DNA of 64,000 nt from an uncultured Hyphomonas sp. Its GTDB lineage: Bacteria; Pseudomonadota; Alphaproteobacteria; Caulobacterales; Hyphomonadaceae. How positions within the stretch are numbered: position 1 is the stretch's first letter; every line of letters begins with the position of its first letter. Below the pieces are notes generated by a model that was given only the letters and a program-made list of their open reading frames with translations, was not told where the DNA came from and ran no database searches. Positions 45,092 through 54,027 of this stretch are shown here, piece after piece. The stretch is from contig NZ_OY776147.1 in assembly GCF_963675305.1 (NCBI RefSeq), positions 2,294,001-2,358,000 on the forward strand. Reading direction: 5' to 3'. Made by a program: the position numbers and the translations under genes.

Positions 45092-46434
45092 CAGATGATC
45101 TCCTTCAGAGCGGCGGCATATGCGGCAATGTCTTCCGGCGTGGTGCACTCGGTGGCCGCGCAGAGGATGATGTCGCCCATATGGTCGCCCGGGAACAGGC
45201 GGCTGGCGCGGACACCGCCAACAATGCCGGCTTCGTCCAGCATGGCGAGGACGGCTTCGGCATTCACTGGCGTGCGGAACGCGAATTCGTTGAAGAAGCG
45301 CGGCGTGAGGATTTCGACGCCCGGCACGTCGGCCAAGGCATCCGCCAGATCGCAGGCGGCTTCATGGTTCAGCACGGCCAGCTCTTCGAGCCCCTTGCCG
45401 CCAAGCAGCGTCATGTGCGCGGTGAAGGCCAGCGTGCAGAGCCCGGAATTGGTGCAGATGTTCGACGTCGCCTTGTCCCGGCGGATGTGCTGCTCGCGCG
45501 TTGAGAGCGTCAGAACGAAGCCGCGCTTGCCATCGGCGTCGGTCGTCTCCCCACAAAGCCGCCCCGGCATCTGGCGCACCAGCTTCTGGGTACAGGCGAA
45601 GAGGCCGACATACGGCCCGCCGAAGTTCAGGCCGTTGCCGATGGACTGGCCTTCGCCGACGGCGATGTCCGCGCCCATTTCGCCGGGCGGCGTGACGAGA
45701 CCGAGCGAGACCGCCTCGGTGAACACCGACACGAGCAGCGCGCCCTTGCCATGTGCCGCTTCGGCCACCGGCGAGAGATCCGTCACGGTGCCGAACGTGT
45801 TTGGAGACTGGCCGATCACGCAGGCCGTCTGATCGTCCACCGCGTCAGCCAGCGCCAGCTCGCCGTCGACGGCATGCTCCAACTGCACCACTTCGATGCC
45901 CTGCGCCTCGCATAGCATTTTCGTGGCCGCGGCATAGTGCGGGTGCAGCCCGCCGGAGAGGACTACCTTCTTCCGGCGTGTCGCCCGCGTCGCCATCACG
46001 GCCGCTTCGGCACAGGCCGTCGAGCCGTCATACATGGAGGCGTTGGCGACATCCATTGCGGTGAGGGCGGCAACCTGGGTCTGGAATTCGAACAGGGTTT
46101 GCAGCGTGCCCTGCGCGATTTCCGGCTGGTAAGGCGTGTAGGTCGTCAGGAATTCGGAACGCTGGATGATCATGTCCACGCTGGCGGGCACATGGTGCTT
46201 GTACGCCCCGGCGCCGACAAAGAACGGGCCGGACGAAGCCGCGCGGTTCTTCGCGGCAAGCTTCGACATGTGCCGCTCGACGGCGAGTTCCCCCTGATGG
46301 TTCGGCAGGCCGTCCACCGTGCCGTGCAGGCGGGCACTCTCGGGAACATCCGCATAAAAATCATCGACCGACTTCGCGCCGATCGTTTTCAGCATGTCTG
46401 CGCGGTCGTCCGCTGTCAGGGGGAGGTATCGCAT
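45091..46434 (-). CDS. gcvPA: Glycine dehydrogenase (decarboxylating) subunit 1
   Basis: Non-PLP half of the split P-protein, 447 residues, normal for the two-subunit form. MRYLPLTADDRADMLKTIG is the usual start, and PYQPEIAQGTLQTLFEFQTQVAALTAMDVANASMYDGSTACAEAAVMA is strongly conserved. ATG 46434 has GGAG seven bases upstream; the 15 in-frame residues before it are rejected. It lies 29 bases after gcvH. Confidence 0.97.
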   Translation of the reverse strand: MRYLPLTADDRADMLKTIGAKSVDDFYADVPESARLHGTVDGLPNHQGELAVERHMSKLAAKNRAASSGPFFVGAGAYKHHVPASVDMIIQRSEFLTTYTPYQPEIAQGTLQTLFEFQTQVAALTAMDVANASMYDGSTACAEAAVMATRATRRKKVVLSGGLHPHYAAATKMLCEAQGIEVVQLEHAVDGELALADAVDDQTACVIGQSPNTFGTVTDLSPVAEAAHGKGALLVSVFTEAVSLGLVTPPGEMGADIAVGEGQSIGNGLNFGGPYVGLFACTQKLVRQMPGRLCGETTDADGKRGFVLTLSTREQHIRRDKATSNICTNSGLCTLAFTAHMTLLGGKGLEELAVLNHEAACDLADALADVPGVEILTPRFFNEFAFRTPVNAEAVLAMLDEAGIVGGVRASRLFPGDHMGDIILCAATECTTPEDIAAYAAALKEII

Positions 46435-46463
46435 TCCGGTACTCCGTCTGTGAGGCGCTGGCC

Positions 46464-46853
46464 TCAGAGGGTTTCGCAATAGGCCTTGTAGGCAGCCTCA
46501 TCCATCAGGCCGGCGATCTCGGCGCCGTCCTTGATTTCGAGGACGCAGAACCAGCCTTTTTCGGTCGGGGATTCGTTCACCGTCTCCGGCTTGTCGCCGA
46601 GCGCCGGATTGACCTCGACAACTTTGCCGTGGATCGGCGCGTAGACGTCGGAGGCAGCCTTTACGGACTCGACGACGGCCATGTCGTCGCCCGGGGCGAA
46701 CTCGGCGCCGACATCCGGCAGCTCAACGAAAACGATGTCGCCGAGCGCGTTTTCGGCATAGTGCGTGATGCCCACGGTGGCGAGGTCGTTATGAACCGTC
46801 ACCCATTCATGGTCCTTGGTGTAGAAGGTCGTCGGCTGTGTGTAGCGGGTCAT
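46464..46853 (-). CDS. gcvH: Glycine cleavage system H protein
   Basis: The 129-residue lipoyl carrier that shuttles the aminomethyl group between P, T and L proteins. The lipoyl lysine is in VVESVKAASDVYAP. Length and the opening FYTKDHEWVTV are typical. It starts 12 bases after gcvT. Confidence 0.97.
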   Translation of the reverse strand: MTRYTQPTTFYTKDHEWVTVHNDLATVGITHYAENALGDIVFVELPDVGAEFAPGDDMAVVESVKAASDVYAPIHGKVVEVNPALGDKPETVNESPTEKGWFCVLEIKDGAEIAGLMDEAAYKAYCETL

Positions 46854-46865
46854 GGGGTCTGGCTC

Positions 46866-48023
46866 CTATCGCTTATAATTATGCGGAACAAAGGGAAGGT
46901 CGGCGACGACGGCCGGGCGCGCCTTGCCGCGCACCATCAGCTGGACTTCGGTGCCGGGTTCGGTGTGGGCGCTGGCGATATATCCAATGGCGACCGGGTG
47001 GCCGACCGTGGGACCGAAACCGCCCGACGTGACCACGCCGACTTTCTCGTCACCGATGAAGATTTCCGTGCCTTCGCGGGCCGGGGCGCGCTCCAGCGGT
47101 TTGATGCCGACGCGCTTGCGGGTCGGGCCTTCGCTCCGCTCCCGGAGAATGCGTTCGGCGCCGGGGAAGTCACCCGCCTCGCGGCGGCGCTTCTGGATGA
47201 CCCAGCCGAGGTCGGCTTCGATGGGCGATGTCGCCGGATCGAGATCATGTCCGTACAGGCAGAGCCCCGCTTCGAGGCGCAACGAGTCCCGCGCGCCGAG
47301 GCCGATGGGCTTCACGCGCTCATCCGTCAGCATTTCCTTGACCAGCGGAATGCCGGCTTCCGGTTTCACCAGAACCTCGAACCCGTCCTCGCCGGTATAG
47401 CCGCAGCGTGAGACGATGCAGCGCGTGCCGTTCAGTTCGAACGGCATGTGGTGCATGAATTTCAGGTCTTCGCAGCCGGGGAAGAAATCCTTCATCACGT
47501 CAGCCGCTTCCGGGCCCTGAAGGGCGAACAGGATACGGTCGTCGGCGCGGGTCAGCACGGCACGGCCAGCGAGCTTCTTCTCGAAGATGCCCCAGTCCTG
47601 TTCCTTCATCGCGCCGTTGACGACGATGTAGAGACTGCCCTGAGCCTCATCGCCGATCGGGCGGGTGATGATCAGGTCGTCCAGAATGCCGCCCTCGTCA
47701 TTCAGCAGCACAGTGAGCCGGGCCTGGCCGGGCTTCAGGCTGGTAATGTCGCTGGGCACGAGTTCCTCGACCATCGCGGCGATCTTCGCGTGGGCTTCAT
47801 CGCCGCCGCCAATTCCGTCTTCCAGCGTCAGGAAGCACGGGCCCATATGAGAGACATCGAACAGGCCTGCGTGCGTCCGCGTCCAGTTGTGTTCTTCCAT
47901 CACGCCGTCCGGGAACTGGACCGGCATTTCATAGCCGGCGAACGGCACAAGCTTCGCCCCGCAGTCTTCGTGCAGGTCATAAAGCGGGGTCCGCTTCAGT
48001 GTCTCGGTGGTTGTCTCACCCAT
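46866..48023 (-). CDS. gcvT: Aminomethyltransferase (T protein)
   Basis: The tetrahydrofolate-dependent T protein, 385 residues, normal. MGETTTETLKRTPLYDLHEDCGAK is the expected opening, followed by FDVSHMGP and CGYTGEDGFEVLV, and the C-terminal beta-barrel GVVTSGGFGPTVGHPVAIGYI. ATG 48023 follows AGGG; in-frame codons to 48065 run into the riboswitch and are rejected. First gene of the gcvT-gcvH-gcvPA-gcvPB operon; no gcvL (lpd) nearby. Confidence 0.97.
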   Translation of the reverse strand: MGETTTETLKRTPLYDLHEDCGAKLVPFAGYEMPVQFPDGVMEEHNWTRTHAGLFDVSHMGPCFLTLEDGIGGGDEAHAKIAAMVEELVPSDITSLKPGQARLTVLLNDEGGILDDLIITRPIGDEAQGSLYIVVNGAMKEQDWGIFEKKLAGRAVLTRADDRILFALQGPEAADVMKDFFPGCEDLKFMHHMPFELNGTRCIVSRCGYTGEDGFEVLVKPEAGIPLVKEMLTDERVKPIGLGARDSLRLEAGLCLYGHDLDPATSPIEADLGWVIQKRRREAGDFPGAERILRERSEGPTRKRVGIKPLERAPAREGTEIFIGDEKVGVVTSGGFGPTVGHPVAIGYIASAHTEPGTEVQLMVRGKARPAVVADLPFVPHNYKR

Positions 48024-48078
48024 GGGCGCCCTCATTACAGGAGACGTCAGCGGCCATGGCCGCATTTCCGTCGCCCCC

Positions 48079-48259
48079 GCTGTCTCGGCGCCTGAGAGAT
48101 TCCGCCCGTGAACTCCGGGCTTGCTCCTTCGGCGAGGTGGCGCCAGACGGCCCGCCTCTTTCCAGCGTGTTGGTTCTCTCCCGGCCCTTTTGCCTGAGCG
48201 TTTCCGGGGCGGTTGCGCCTTCGGCGGCGGGGTTTGATACCCGCTCTCTCCCGGGAGGA
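48079..48259 (-). ncRNA. Tandem glycine riboswitch
   Basis: Two glycine aptamers in series on the minus strand, upstream of gcvT. Aptamer 1 is about 48258-48181 and aptamer 2 about 48166-48080. Both carry the conserved GCCGAAGG and TCAGGC strings and a GGGAGAG / CTGGAAAGAG entry helix. Glycine binding normally turns on gcv transcription or translation. Confidence 0.9.
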
Positions 48260-48367
48260 ACTGAACTAGCCTCCTGCTAGCGTGGAATCATGAGGCCAGC
48301 AAGCGCGCAGAGGCGCCCAAGATGCGCAATCCACAGGCCTGCCGCGGTTTGAGGCACCTGCCGCCGC

Positions 48368-49390
48368 CTATTCCATCCGGCGCAGCGTGAACAGTACGGG
48401 CTGGTGATCGGTATATTGGAAGCCGAGATCGAAGCCCTTCGCCGATTCGACCACCACGTTCGGCGACAGCAGCAGGCCGTCGATATTGGTCGTGTAGTTC
48501 CGGCCGGCCTGATATGGCTGCTCATTCGTGCGGACGCTCGGTACGGCCGGGTCGATGGCCAGCTGCCAGCCCTCTTTCAGCTCTTCCCGCGGGAAGTCAT
48601 GAATCCAGAACTGGGCGGAATCGTCGGCCGTATAGTCGAAATCGGTCGGTGCGAGGCGCATGTTCCAGTCGCCCCCCACCGCAACGGCCTTGCCCTGCTG
48701 GTAGTAGCTGTCGGCCAGGTCCAGCACTTCGCGGACCTGCGTCATCCTCGTGTTCGCGCCTTCGTCGAAGGCCGAGAGGTGAACATTGATCAGCACCCAG
48801 GGCTGGCCCGAAACATCCAGCTCGGTCACCTGCACATGATAGCGCCGCTTGATGAAGCCCATGATCGTGCCCGGCTCATCGGCGATCCGGACAATCTCCG
48901 TCGGTTCATGCGCCACCCGCATGAAAGTGCCGAGGCCATGCTTCAGCGACATCGGCCCCGGAAAGAAGCGCGTCCGGATGTCGGAGGAGAAGAACATCGA
49001 ATAATCGGCCAGCGTGTCCTTTACGCCGCCCAGCACATCCACGCCCATGGTCAGGAAGCCCGGCCCGGCCAGTTCCTGCATCAGCACGACATCCGGCTCG
49101 GCCTGTTTCAGCACGCCCTGAATGCCGGCAAGATTCTTCTTCACCACATCCTTGCCGGGTGGGCGCAGCATCTCGCCGCCATCGGCCTTGAAGTCGGATT
49201 CCTCGCCGAGGCCCGCATAGCCGATGTTCCAGACCATGACATAAAGCGGCTCGTTCGCCGGCGGCGACTGGTCGGCCGGTGTGGCGACCTTTGTCGGAAT
49301 GGTTTTGTCGGACAAGGTCACGCACCCCGCTAGCAAGAGATAAACCAGCGCTAACCCAAACAGGACGAGGGGTATATAGAAGCGCCGCAT
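48368..49390 (-). CDS. Endonuclease/exonuclease/phosphatase-family lipoprotein
   Basis: A 340-residue EEP-fold protein anchored by a lipobox (LLLAGCVT, Cys about 22). The catalytic residues appear in VWNIGY, LMQELAG, INVHLSAFD, GGDWNMRL and TDHQPVLF, all conserved in DNase I/Mg-phosphatase members. As a lipoprotein it is in the periplasm or outer membrane; the substrate may be a nucleotide, DNA or phosphodiester lipid. ATG 49390 shares one base with the stop of the upstream membrane-protein gene. Confidence 0.9.
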   Translation of the reverse strand: MRRFYIPLVLFGLALVYLLLAGCVTLSDKTIPTKVATPADQSPPANEPLYVMVWNIGYAGLGEESDFKADGGEMLRPPGKDVVKKNLAGIQGVLKQAEPDVVLMQELAGPGFLTMGVDVLGGVKDTLADYSMFFSSDIRTRFFPGPMSLKHGLGTFMRVAHEPTEIVRIADEPGTIMGFIKRRYHVQVTELDVSGQPWVLINVHLSAFDEGANTRMTQVREVLDLADSYYQQGKAVAVGGDWNMRLAPTDFDYTADDSAQFWIHDFPREELKEGWQLAIDPAVPSVRTNEQPYQAGRNYTTNIDGLLLSPNVVVESAKGFDLGFQYTDHQPVLFTLRRME

Positions 49391-50403
49391 CAATGCCCTG
49401 CCGCCGTCGTTACTTCACCGGGGCTTTCATCCGCCTCGGGACGGTTGAATTGCTGTGCAACCCATTGTGCAAGACCCAGCGCGGCCGCCACGCCGCCCCA
49501 TTCGCTGGAGATGCGGGTGACAAAGCTGAGCAGCGATTTCTGGTCCATCATCTCCACCATGATTTCCGAGTACCGGATCACATAGTCCGGATGCATCTTC
49601 GCCGCCTGTGGGCGCAGCGCCGCCATGGCGTCGACATATTGCGTAATCACCGCGGAATAATTGCCGACATAGGTCCAGATCCCCACCGCCAGCACGGCCG
49701 TAAGACCGATCAGGGTGGAGATCATGGTCAGCAGGACGGCATTGTTGATGAACAGGCTGCGCAGCGGCGTCAGCCGGATCGCGAGATTGATGGCAAAGAT
49801 CCCGGCCATGAACATGAAAACCGGCGTCATGCTTTCTTCGGCCACCGTCAGCAGCGACTGCATGTCGAGATAGGAAAACTCGATGCTGCGGATGAGCTGG
49901 CCCTGGCTCGCGTCAGGTCCGGTGGGCAGGCCGGCAATCGCCGCATCTGCCAGCGATGACAGGTTCTGCGTATCGGAAATGGCCTGCATCACCAGGAGCG
50001 CCACAACCACAGCGCCGACCGCGAAGACGATCAGGCTGTAAACGCCATAGACCAGATAGGTGAAGAACAGGCGCCAGCGCTCGTCCGGCTCTGCGGCAAA
50101 CGCCGTTCGGATGCCGTGGATGTAGACAACGAGGCCGACGAAAATCGCCGCCGACACCACAGGCACCGGATGGTCCGCAATCAGCCCGCCAAGGCTGACA
50201 TCTTTCCCGGCGCTGTCGATCAGCCAGACCATCGCCGCCGCAAAGCTGACGATCGCGATCTCACCATAGGCCCCGCTGGTGCGGCGGACCGTCTTGCCGA
50301 CCCGGAAGCGCAGCGAATGCCGCTTCACCCAGATCGGACCGGCGATGACATAGGCCAGCACGACCGTCGCGATCGCCACCAGCCAGGTAATAAGAAGGAT
50401 CAA
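49390..50403 (-). CDS. Multi-pass membrane protein of unknown function
   Basis: A 337-residue protein with about six membrane helices: 2-22, 48-62, 81-97, 115-142, about 200-215 and 225-250. Between helices 4 and 5 lies a soluble segment with SSLADAAIAGLPTGPDASQGQL. No family recognised. Its stop overlaps the next gene by one base, so the EEP-type lipoprotein is its likely partner. A DUF697-type gene lies 96 bases upstream on the same strand. Confidence 0.75.
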   Translation of the reverse strand: MILLITWLVAIATVVLAYVIAGPIWVKRHSLRFRVGKTVRRTSGAYGEIAIVSFAAAMVWLIDSAGKDVSLGGLIADHPVPVVSAAIFVGLVVYIHGIRTAFAAEPDERWRLFFTYLVYGVYSLIVFAVGAVVVALLVMQAISDTQNLSSLADAAIAGLPTGPDASQGQLIRSIEFSYLDMQSLLTVAEESMTPVFMFMAGIFAINLAIRLTPLRSLFINNAVLLTMISTLIGLTAVLAVGIWTYVGNYSAVITQYVDAMAALRPQAAKMHPDYVIRYSEIMVEMMDQKSLLSFVTRISSEWGGVAAALGLAQWVAQQFNRPEADESPGEVTTAAGH

Positions 50404-50499
50404 ACCCGAACTCCCCGCTGAGTCACCTCACCTCTCCTGTAGTGATCGCACAAGGCTGCGCCGGATGGCAATCGCCGGATTGGCCCTTCGGCGTTCCGG

Positions 50500-51645
50500 T
50501 CAGCCGTCTGGGGCGGGCTTGTTGCCGCCAAACCAGCTCTGCACCAGCCCCCAGGCGCTGCGCGAGCCCGCCAGCGCCTTCTCCGTTGCCCGGCTTGCCG
50601 TCGAAGTGAGCCCGCCGACGCCTTTCAGCAGGTCGCCGATCACCGAGCCCGATTCCTCTTTCACATCCTTCAGCGCTTCGGCGGAGATCGCCTTCGCCTG
50701 CCCGGCCGACCAGCCCTTGAAGCTGCGGCAGCGGCGCTTGGCGAGATAGCCGAGCTTCAGCGTCATCATCGCGTTCACCCCGCCATCCATCACCGGCCCG
50801 GCGACCAGGCCGCCCATCCGGCCGAGCAGGCTGCCGATCACATCGCCGGTCAGGTCGGTCACATCCTCCAGCGCGCGGGCAACCACAACAATGGCGGCGA
50901 CATCGCGCAGGATGCGCAAACTGCCCCACAGGTGCGGGCGGCCGAAATAGACCCGGGCCACCTTGGCCACGAGATTTGCGTTGCGCCACAGGACGATGAA
51001 GGCATCCACCGTGCCGTTCATGGAGACGGCGGTCGCGATGCCCACGCCGACAGCCTCGGCATGGATCAGCTTCTCCACCTTCTTGTCGAGCGGCTTGAGG
51101 AGGGCCTCGATATGGTCGCGCTCGAAATGTTCCAGATCGGCGGAGATCATCAGCGCCTCTTCCGGACCGGCCCGGCGGGCGCGGTCCAGCAGGGCCTGAC
51201 CGCGCAGGATGCTTTCCTCAATCGCGCCGCGCTCCTCCTGCACTTCCGGATTGTCGGCCAGCATCAGCAGGTATTTCAGGTCATAGCGCAGGCGGGCGGC
51301 CAAGGCTTTCGGGGCCGGCGCGTCCGGATCGATCGGGATGGAGGGTGGTTTCGCCGCCACCGGCATGGCCAGGAAGCCCATGATGGGCCGCCCCACCAGA
51401 ACCACCAGCAACAGCGTCAGAACCACGATATAGCCATAGCCCAGCACCGGATGGACATCGTCGAACAGGCGGTAAAACAGGAAGCCCTGCCCGATCACGA
51501 CCATGAAGGCGATCATCAGGAAGGCGGTCGCCGACCATTTGAGGAATTTCCAGCCCTTCGCCCATTGGGAGGCGAGTTCCCATTCCGTGCCGTCTTTGGC
51601 GGGCTGGTCCGGGCCCGGTATCGCCTTGGCCTTCTTTCTGGCCAT
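50500..51645 (-). CDS. DUF697-type (YcjF-like) membrane protein
   Basis: A 381-residue protein: a charged N-terminus, two helices at about 40-90 (AFLMIAFMVVIGQGFLFY, YGYIVVLTLLLVVLVG), a helical stretch, and a DUF697-like domain at about 210-330 with HAEAVGVGIATAVSMNGTVDAFIVLWRNANLVAKVARVY and GRPHLWGSLRILRDV. YcjF-like proteins pair with a YcjX GTPase in some bacteria; none is seen here. Start ATG 51645 has GGAGG nine bases upstream; the 30 in-frame residues before it are rejected. Confidence 0.82.
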   Translation of the reverse strand: MARKKAKAIPGPDQPAKDGTEWELASQWAKGWKFLKWSATAFLMIAFMVVIGQGFLFYRLFDDVHPVLGYGYIVVLTLLLVVLVGRPIMGFLAMPVAAKPPSIPIDPDAPAPKALAARLRYDLKYLLMLADNPEVQEERGAIEESILRGQALLDRARRAGPEEALMISADLEHFERDHIEALLKPLDKKVEKLIHAEAVGVGIATAVSMNGTVDAFIVLWRNANLVAKVARVYFGRPHLWGSLRILRDVAAIVVVARALEDVTDLTGDVIGSLLGRMGGLVAGPVMDGGVNAMMTLKLGYLAKRRCRSFKGWSAGQAKAISAEALKDVKEESGSVIGDLLKGVGGLTSTASRATEKALAGSRSAWGLVQSWFGGNKPAPDG

Positions 51646-51794
51646 GTCGCGTATCCTCCCTGTTTTTGAGCTGAACTCACTCCATAGGTGGGATAGAGGC
51701 GGCGCCGAGGCAACACCCTGCGTCCGGACAAGCACGTGCGACGCCCGTTAAGGCGCTTGGTGTGGGGCTGGATTTTCGGAGGTGTCAGGCCGCG

Positions 51795-52211
51795 TCAGGT
51801 TTCCGGCAGGGGGAGAGTCCCGAGTTGCCGCGCATCGCGGCGGAGGCCGGGAGCCAGAGCGGCGAGCACAGCGCACACGGCGCCCGCATACCGATTCTCG
51901 CCGGGCTGAGCGGAGATCGAAAGATGGGTGATGTAAACAGGTACGGCTGCCCGCCCGTCGCACGCGGCGGCAAGACGGTCGGAAGCATGCACGGCGGGCT
52001 GCAGGATCGCCCGCTCCGTCTTCTGCCCCGGCATCCAGTCGATGCGGACCAGATAGACGCGGAGGTTTGGCGTCAGGCTCCAGCGATACACCACGCCCCG
52101 CCCATAAGCGGCCCGGATCTGCGCGCGCAGCACCAGCACCTGAACCCAGATCATGGGCCAGAGGAAGGCAAGCTGCGGCGGGAACCAGGCGGGAGGGTGA
52201 AAGAGTGACAT
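51795..52211 (-). CDS. Hypothetical protein with one membrane helix
   Basis: A 138-residue reading frame, ATG 52211 chosen from a longer open frame because the upstream part covers an extragenic repeat. There is one hydrophobic helix (FPPQLAFLWPMIWVQVLVL, about 10-28), then a soluble, Arg-rich region. No clear ribosome site. Codon usage looks normal and no competing frame is better, but coding is not certain. Confidence 0.5.
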   Translation of the reverse strand: MSLFHPPAWFPPQLAFLWPMIWVQVLVLRAQIRAAYGRGVVYRWSLTPNLRVYLVRIDWMPGQKTERAILQPAVHASDRLAAACDGRAAVPVYITHLSISAQPGENRYAGAVCAVLAALAPGLRRDARQLGTLPLPET

Positions 52212-52304
52212 GGCGTGAATATAAGTCAGGACACGGAGGTGTCGGATAAGTTTCTTTTTGGGGTAATGGTTGCTGCAGGATGGGGTGGTTCTTGTGGTGG
52301 ACAA

Positions 52305-52429
52305 GCCCCTCCGACCCGCTTCGCGGCCCACCTCCCCCGCGTCGCTGGGGAGGATTGAGTCCCGAACGTGCGGCAGGGACATCCTCCCTCGCTTGCGGGG
52401 GAGGTGGCGCCGAAGGCGACGGAGGGGGC
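52305..52429. repeat. Inverted pair of extragenic repeats
   Basis: Copy 1 (52305-52354) and copy 2 (52382-52429) are reverse complements of each other with mismatches; both contain CCACCTCCCCCGC and GGGGAGG text. Such CCTCC..GGAGG elements recur between genes in alphaproteobacteria. The pair could fold as a long cruciform. Confidence 0.7.
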
Positions 52430-52449
52430 TGTTGCGGTGTGAGAGAAGG

Positions 52450-52480
52450 TCCCGGATATTTGCTGCGCAAATTCCGGGAT
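52450..52480. repeat. REP-like palindrome
   Basis: CCCGGATATTTGC and GCAAATTCCGGG form a hairpin with one bulged base. The form (CCCGGA...TCCGGG) is common between genes in related genomes. Confidence 0.6.
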
Positions 52481-52693
52481 GACAGGGACATGCGTTAGCA
52501 TGACTGGCACAGGATAAAATCCGTCTACGCCATGACCACGCATGACCAATCATGATCATACCGGACTATACGCGACTATGGCGGATCATGCCCGGCGGCC
52601 TCTCCTGCCACGCACAGAAGTGTGAGCCCTTGTGATTTCAAATGGCGCTCCAGGCGGTGGCAGAACGTCAGCTGCTGCAATCGGAGCCATCAT

Positions 52694-53440
52694 ATGTCCC
52701 GTTCCCTCTCTTTATCCGCTATCCTCACCCTGGCGGTCCTCACCGGGCTCAGCCTGGTGGCCGCCCCGGCGAAATCCGAGCCGCCGCAAGGCACGCCCCA
52801 GGACACAGCACAGGGGCGCCAGCTCGCAGAACTGTTCACCTCGCAGGGGTGTTCCTCCTGCCCGCCGGCCGAAGCGCTGTTCGCCCGGTTTGCCGAAGAC
52901 CCGGACCTCGTCACCATTGAGTGGCATGTCGATTACTGGGACCAGCTGCGTTATGGCGGCTCGCGCTGGCAGGACCCGTTTTCCTCCCCTGACTTCACAG
53001 CCCGGCAACGCGCCTACAACAAGGCGCTGCGCGGCACGGCCTCGGTCTACACGCCGCAAGCCATTCTGGGCGGACAGGCGGAATTCGTGGGCTCCCGCGC
53101 CGGAGAAATGAAGGCCGCCCGTGCCAGGGCCGCCGCCCCGTCATTGCGCCTTGCCACCTGCCCCGGATCCTTGTCGGTCTCCGGCGAAGGCCGCGGGAAT
53201 GTATACTTCGTCCGCCTGCTGACGCAGCATGAAACGAAAGTGAAAGGCGGGGAGAACAAGGGCCGCCAGCTGAAAGGCCGCAATGTTGCACTGGGAATGG
53301 AAAAGCTGGGCCAGTATTCCGGCACGCCCAACAATTATGTCCTGCCCGCCCTGAAACCGGGTGAAAGCTGCGCCCTCTTTGTGCAGGAGCCCGGCCATGG
53401 CGCCATACTCGGCGCTGCATACTGCCCGGCCTTCCCATGA
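52694..53440 (+). CDS. DUF1223 secreted thioredoxin-like protein
   Basis: A 248-residue exported protein with signal peptide MSRSLSLSAILTLAVLTGLSLVAAPAKS. The core motif LFTSQGCSSCPPAEALFARF is the DUF1223 CxxC signature, followed by WHVDYWDQLRYGGSRWQDPFSSPDFTARQRAYNKAL. A redox or disulfide role is likely but unproven. ATG 52694 has GGAG eight bases upstream. Its TGA overlaps the ATG of the next gene (ATGA). Confidence 0.9.
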   Translation: MSRSLSLSAILTLAVLTGLSLVAAPAKSEPPQGTPQDTAQGRQLAELFTSQGCSSCPPAEALFARFAEDPDLVTIEWHVDYWDQLRYGGSRWQDPFSSPDFTARQRAYNKALRGTASVYTPQAILGGQAEFVGSRAGEMKAARARAAAPSLRLATCPGSLSVSGEGRGNVYFVRLLTQHETKVKGGENKGRQLKGRNVALGMEKLGQYSGTPNNYVLPALKPGESCALFVQEPGHGAILGAAYCPAFP

Positions 53441-54027
53441 CCCGCCTGCGCGCCCCTGCCCGTCATGCCTGCTGGACCGCCGCGTTCCTTGCCGGCGGCC
53501 CATGGCTGTGGCTGGGCAGTTTCCTGCTGGAGCGCCAGCCGCACCAGAGCTTTGCGTTTGTTCTGGAACGCGCCAGGCTGCACGCCAATCTCTGGCTGCT
53601 GGCGGGCGGCGTGATCTGGTATGCGGCCTGGTCCTTCGGCACGCTGCTGCTGCCCAGTCATGCGGCAGGCCACCGGCACAATCGGCACAGGGCGTTCGAT
53701 ACGGCCATCATTGTGCTGATCCCGGCGGTGGCAGCGCTCTACTGGATATGCGGCGATCCGGACCCGCGCAATTTCCGCCGCATGATGCCGGGCGACACTG
53801 TGTTCCTGCCCGCGCTCCTGCTGGCAGCGCTGCAGGCCGTGGCGTTCATTCAGGTCTGCTGTCTGGAGCGCCTGCCGGCCGCTACATCCGCTCCGGCACG
53901 CGGATGCCCAGCAGGTCCAGCCCCGTCTCCAGCTGCTTCAGCACGGCCGAGGCAAGACCAAGGCGGCTCGCGCGGGTGGCTTCGTCGCCCTCCGCCGCAA
54001 TCGGCAGGGCCGCATAGAAGCTGCTGA
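53437..54027 (+). CDS. Small polytopic membrane protein overlapping argS antisense
   Basis: A 196-residue reading frame coupled to DUF1223 by an ATGA overlap. Residues 1-150 contain three or four likely helices (HACWTAAFLAGGPWLWLGSFLL, LWLLAGGVIWYAAWSFGTLLL, AFDTAIIVLIPAVAALYWICG, FLPALLLAALQAVAFIQVCC). The last 48 residues (from 53882) lie antisense to the argS end and read like shadow sequence. The gene is probably real; its true C-terminus may be shorter than read. Confidence 0.6.
   Translation: MTRLRAPARHACWTAAFLAGGPWLWLGSFLLERQPHQSFAFVLERARLHANLWLLAGGVIWYAAWSFGTLLLPSHAAGHRHNRHRAFDTAIIVLIPAVAALYWICGDPDPRNFRRMMPGDTVFLPALLLAALQAVAFIQVCCLERLPAATSAPARGCPAGPAPSPAASARPRQDQGGSRGWLRRPPPQSAGPHRSC

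Larger units (their letters stand above)
52212..52693. other. 482-base intergenic region with palindromic repeats
   Basis: No gene is supported here. It contains a pair of inverted 48-50 base elements (52305-52429) and a REP-like palindrome (52450-52480). At 52525-52580 a short stretch repeats CATGA/CATGAC units. The DUF1223 promoter must lie in the last 200 bases. Confidence 0.6.

Noticed and set aside
44180..45832. A 550-residue plus-strand frame opposite the gcvP genes
   Set aside because: Antisense to two clear gcv genes that are coupled and read in the other direction.
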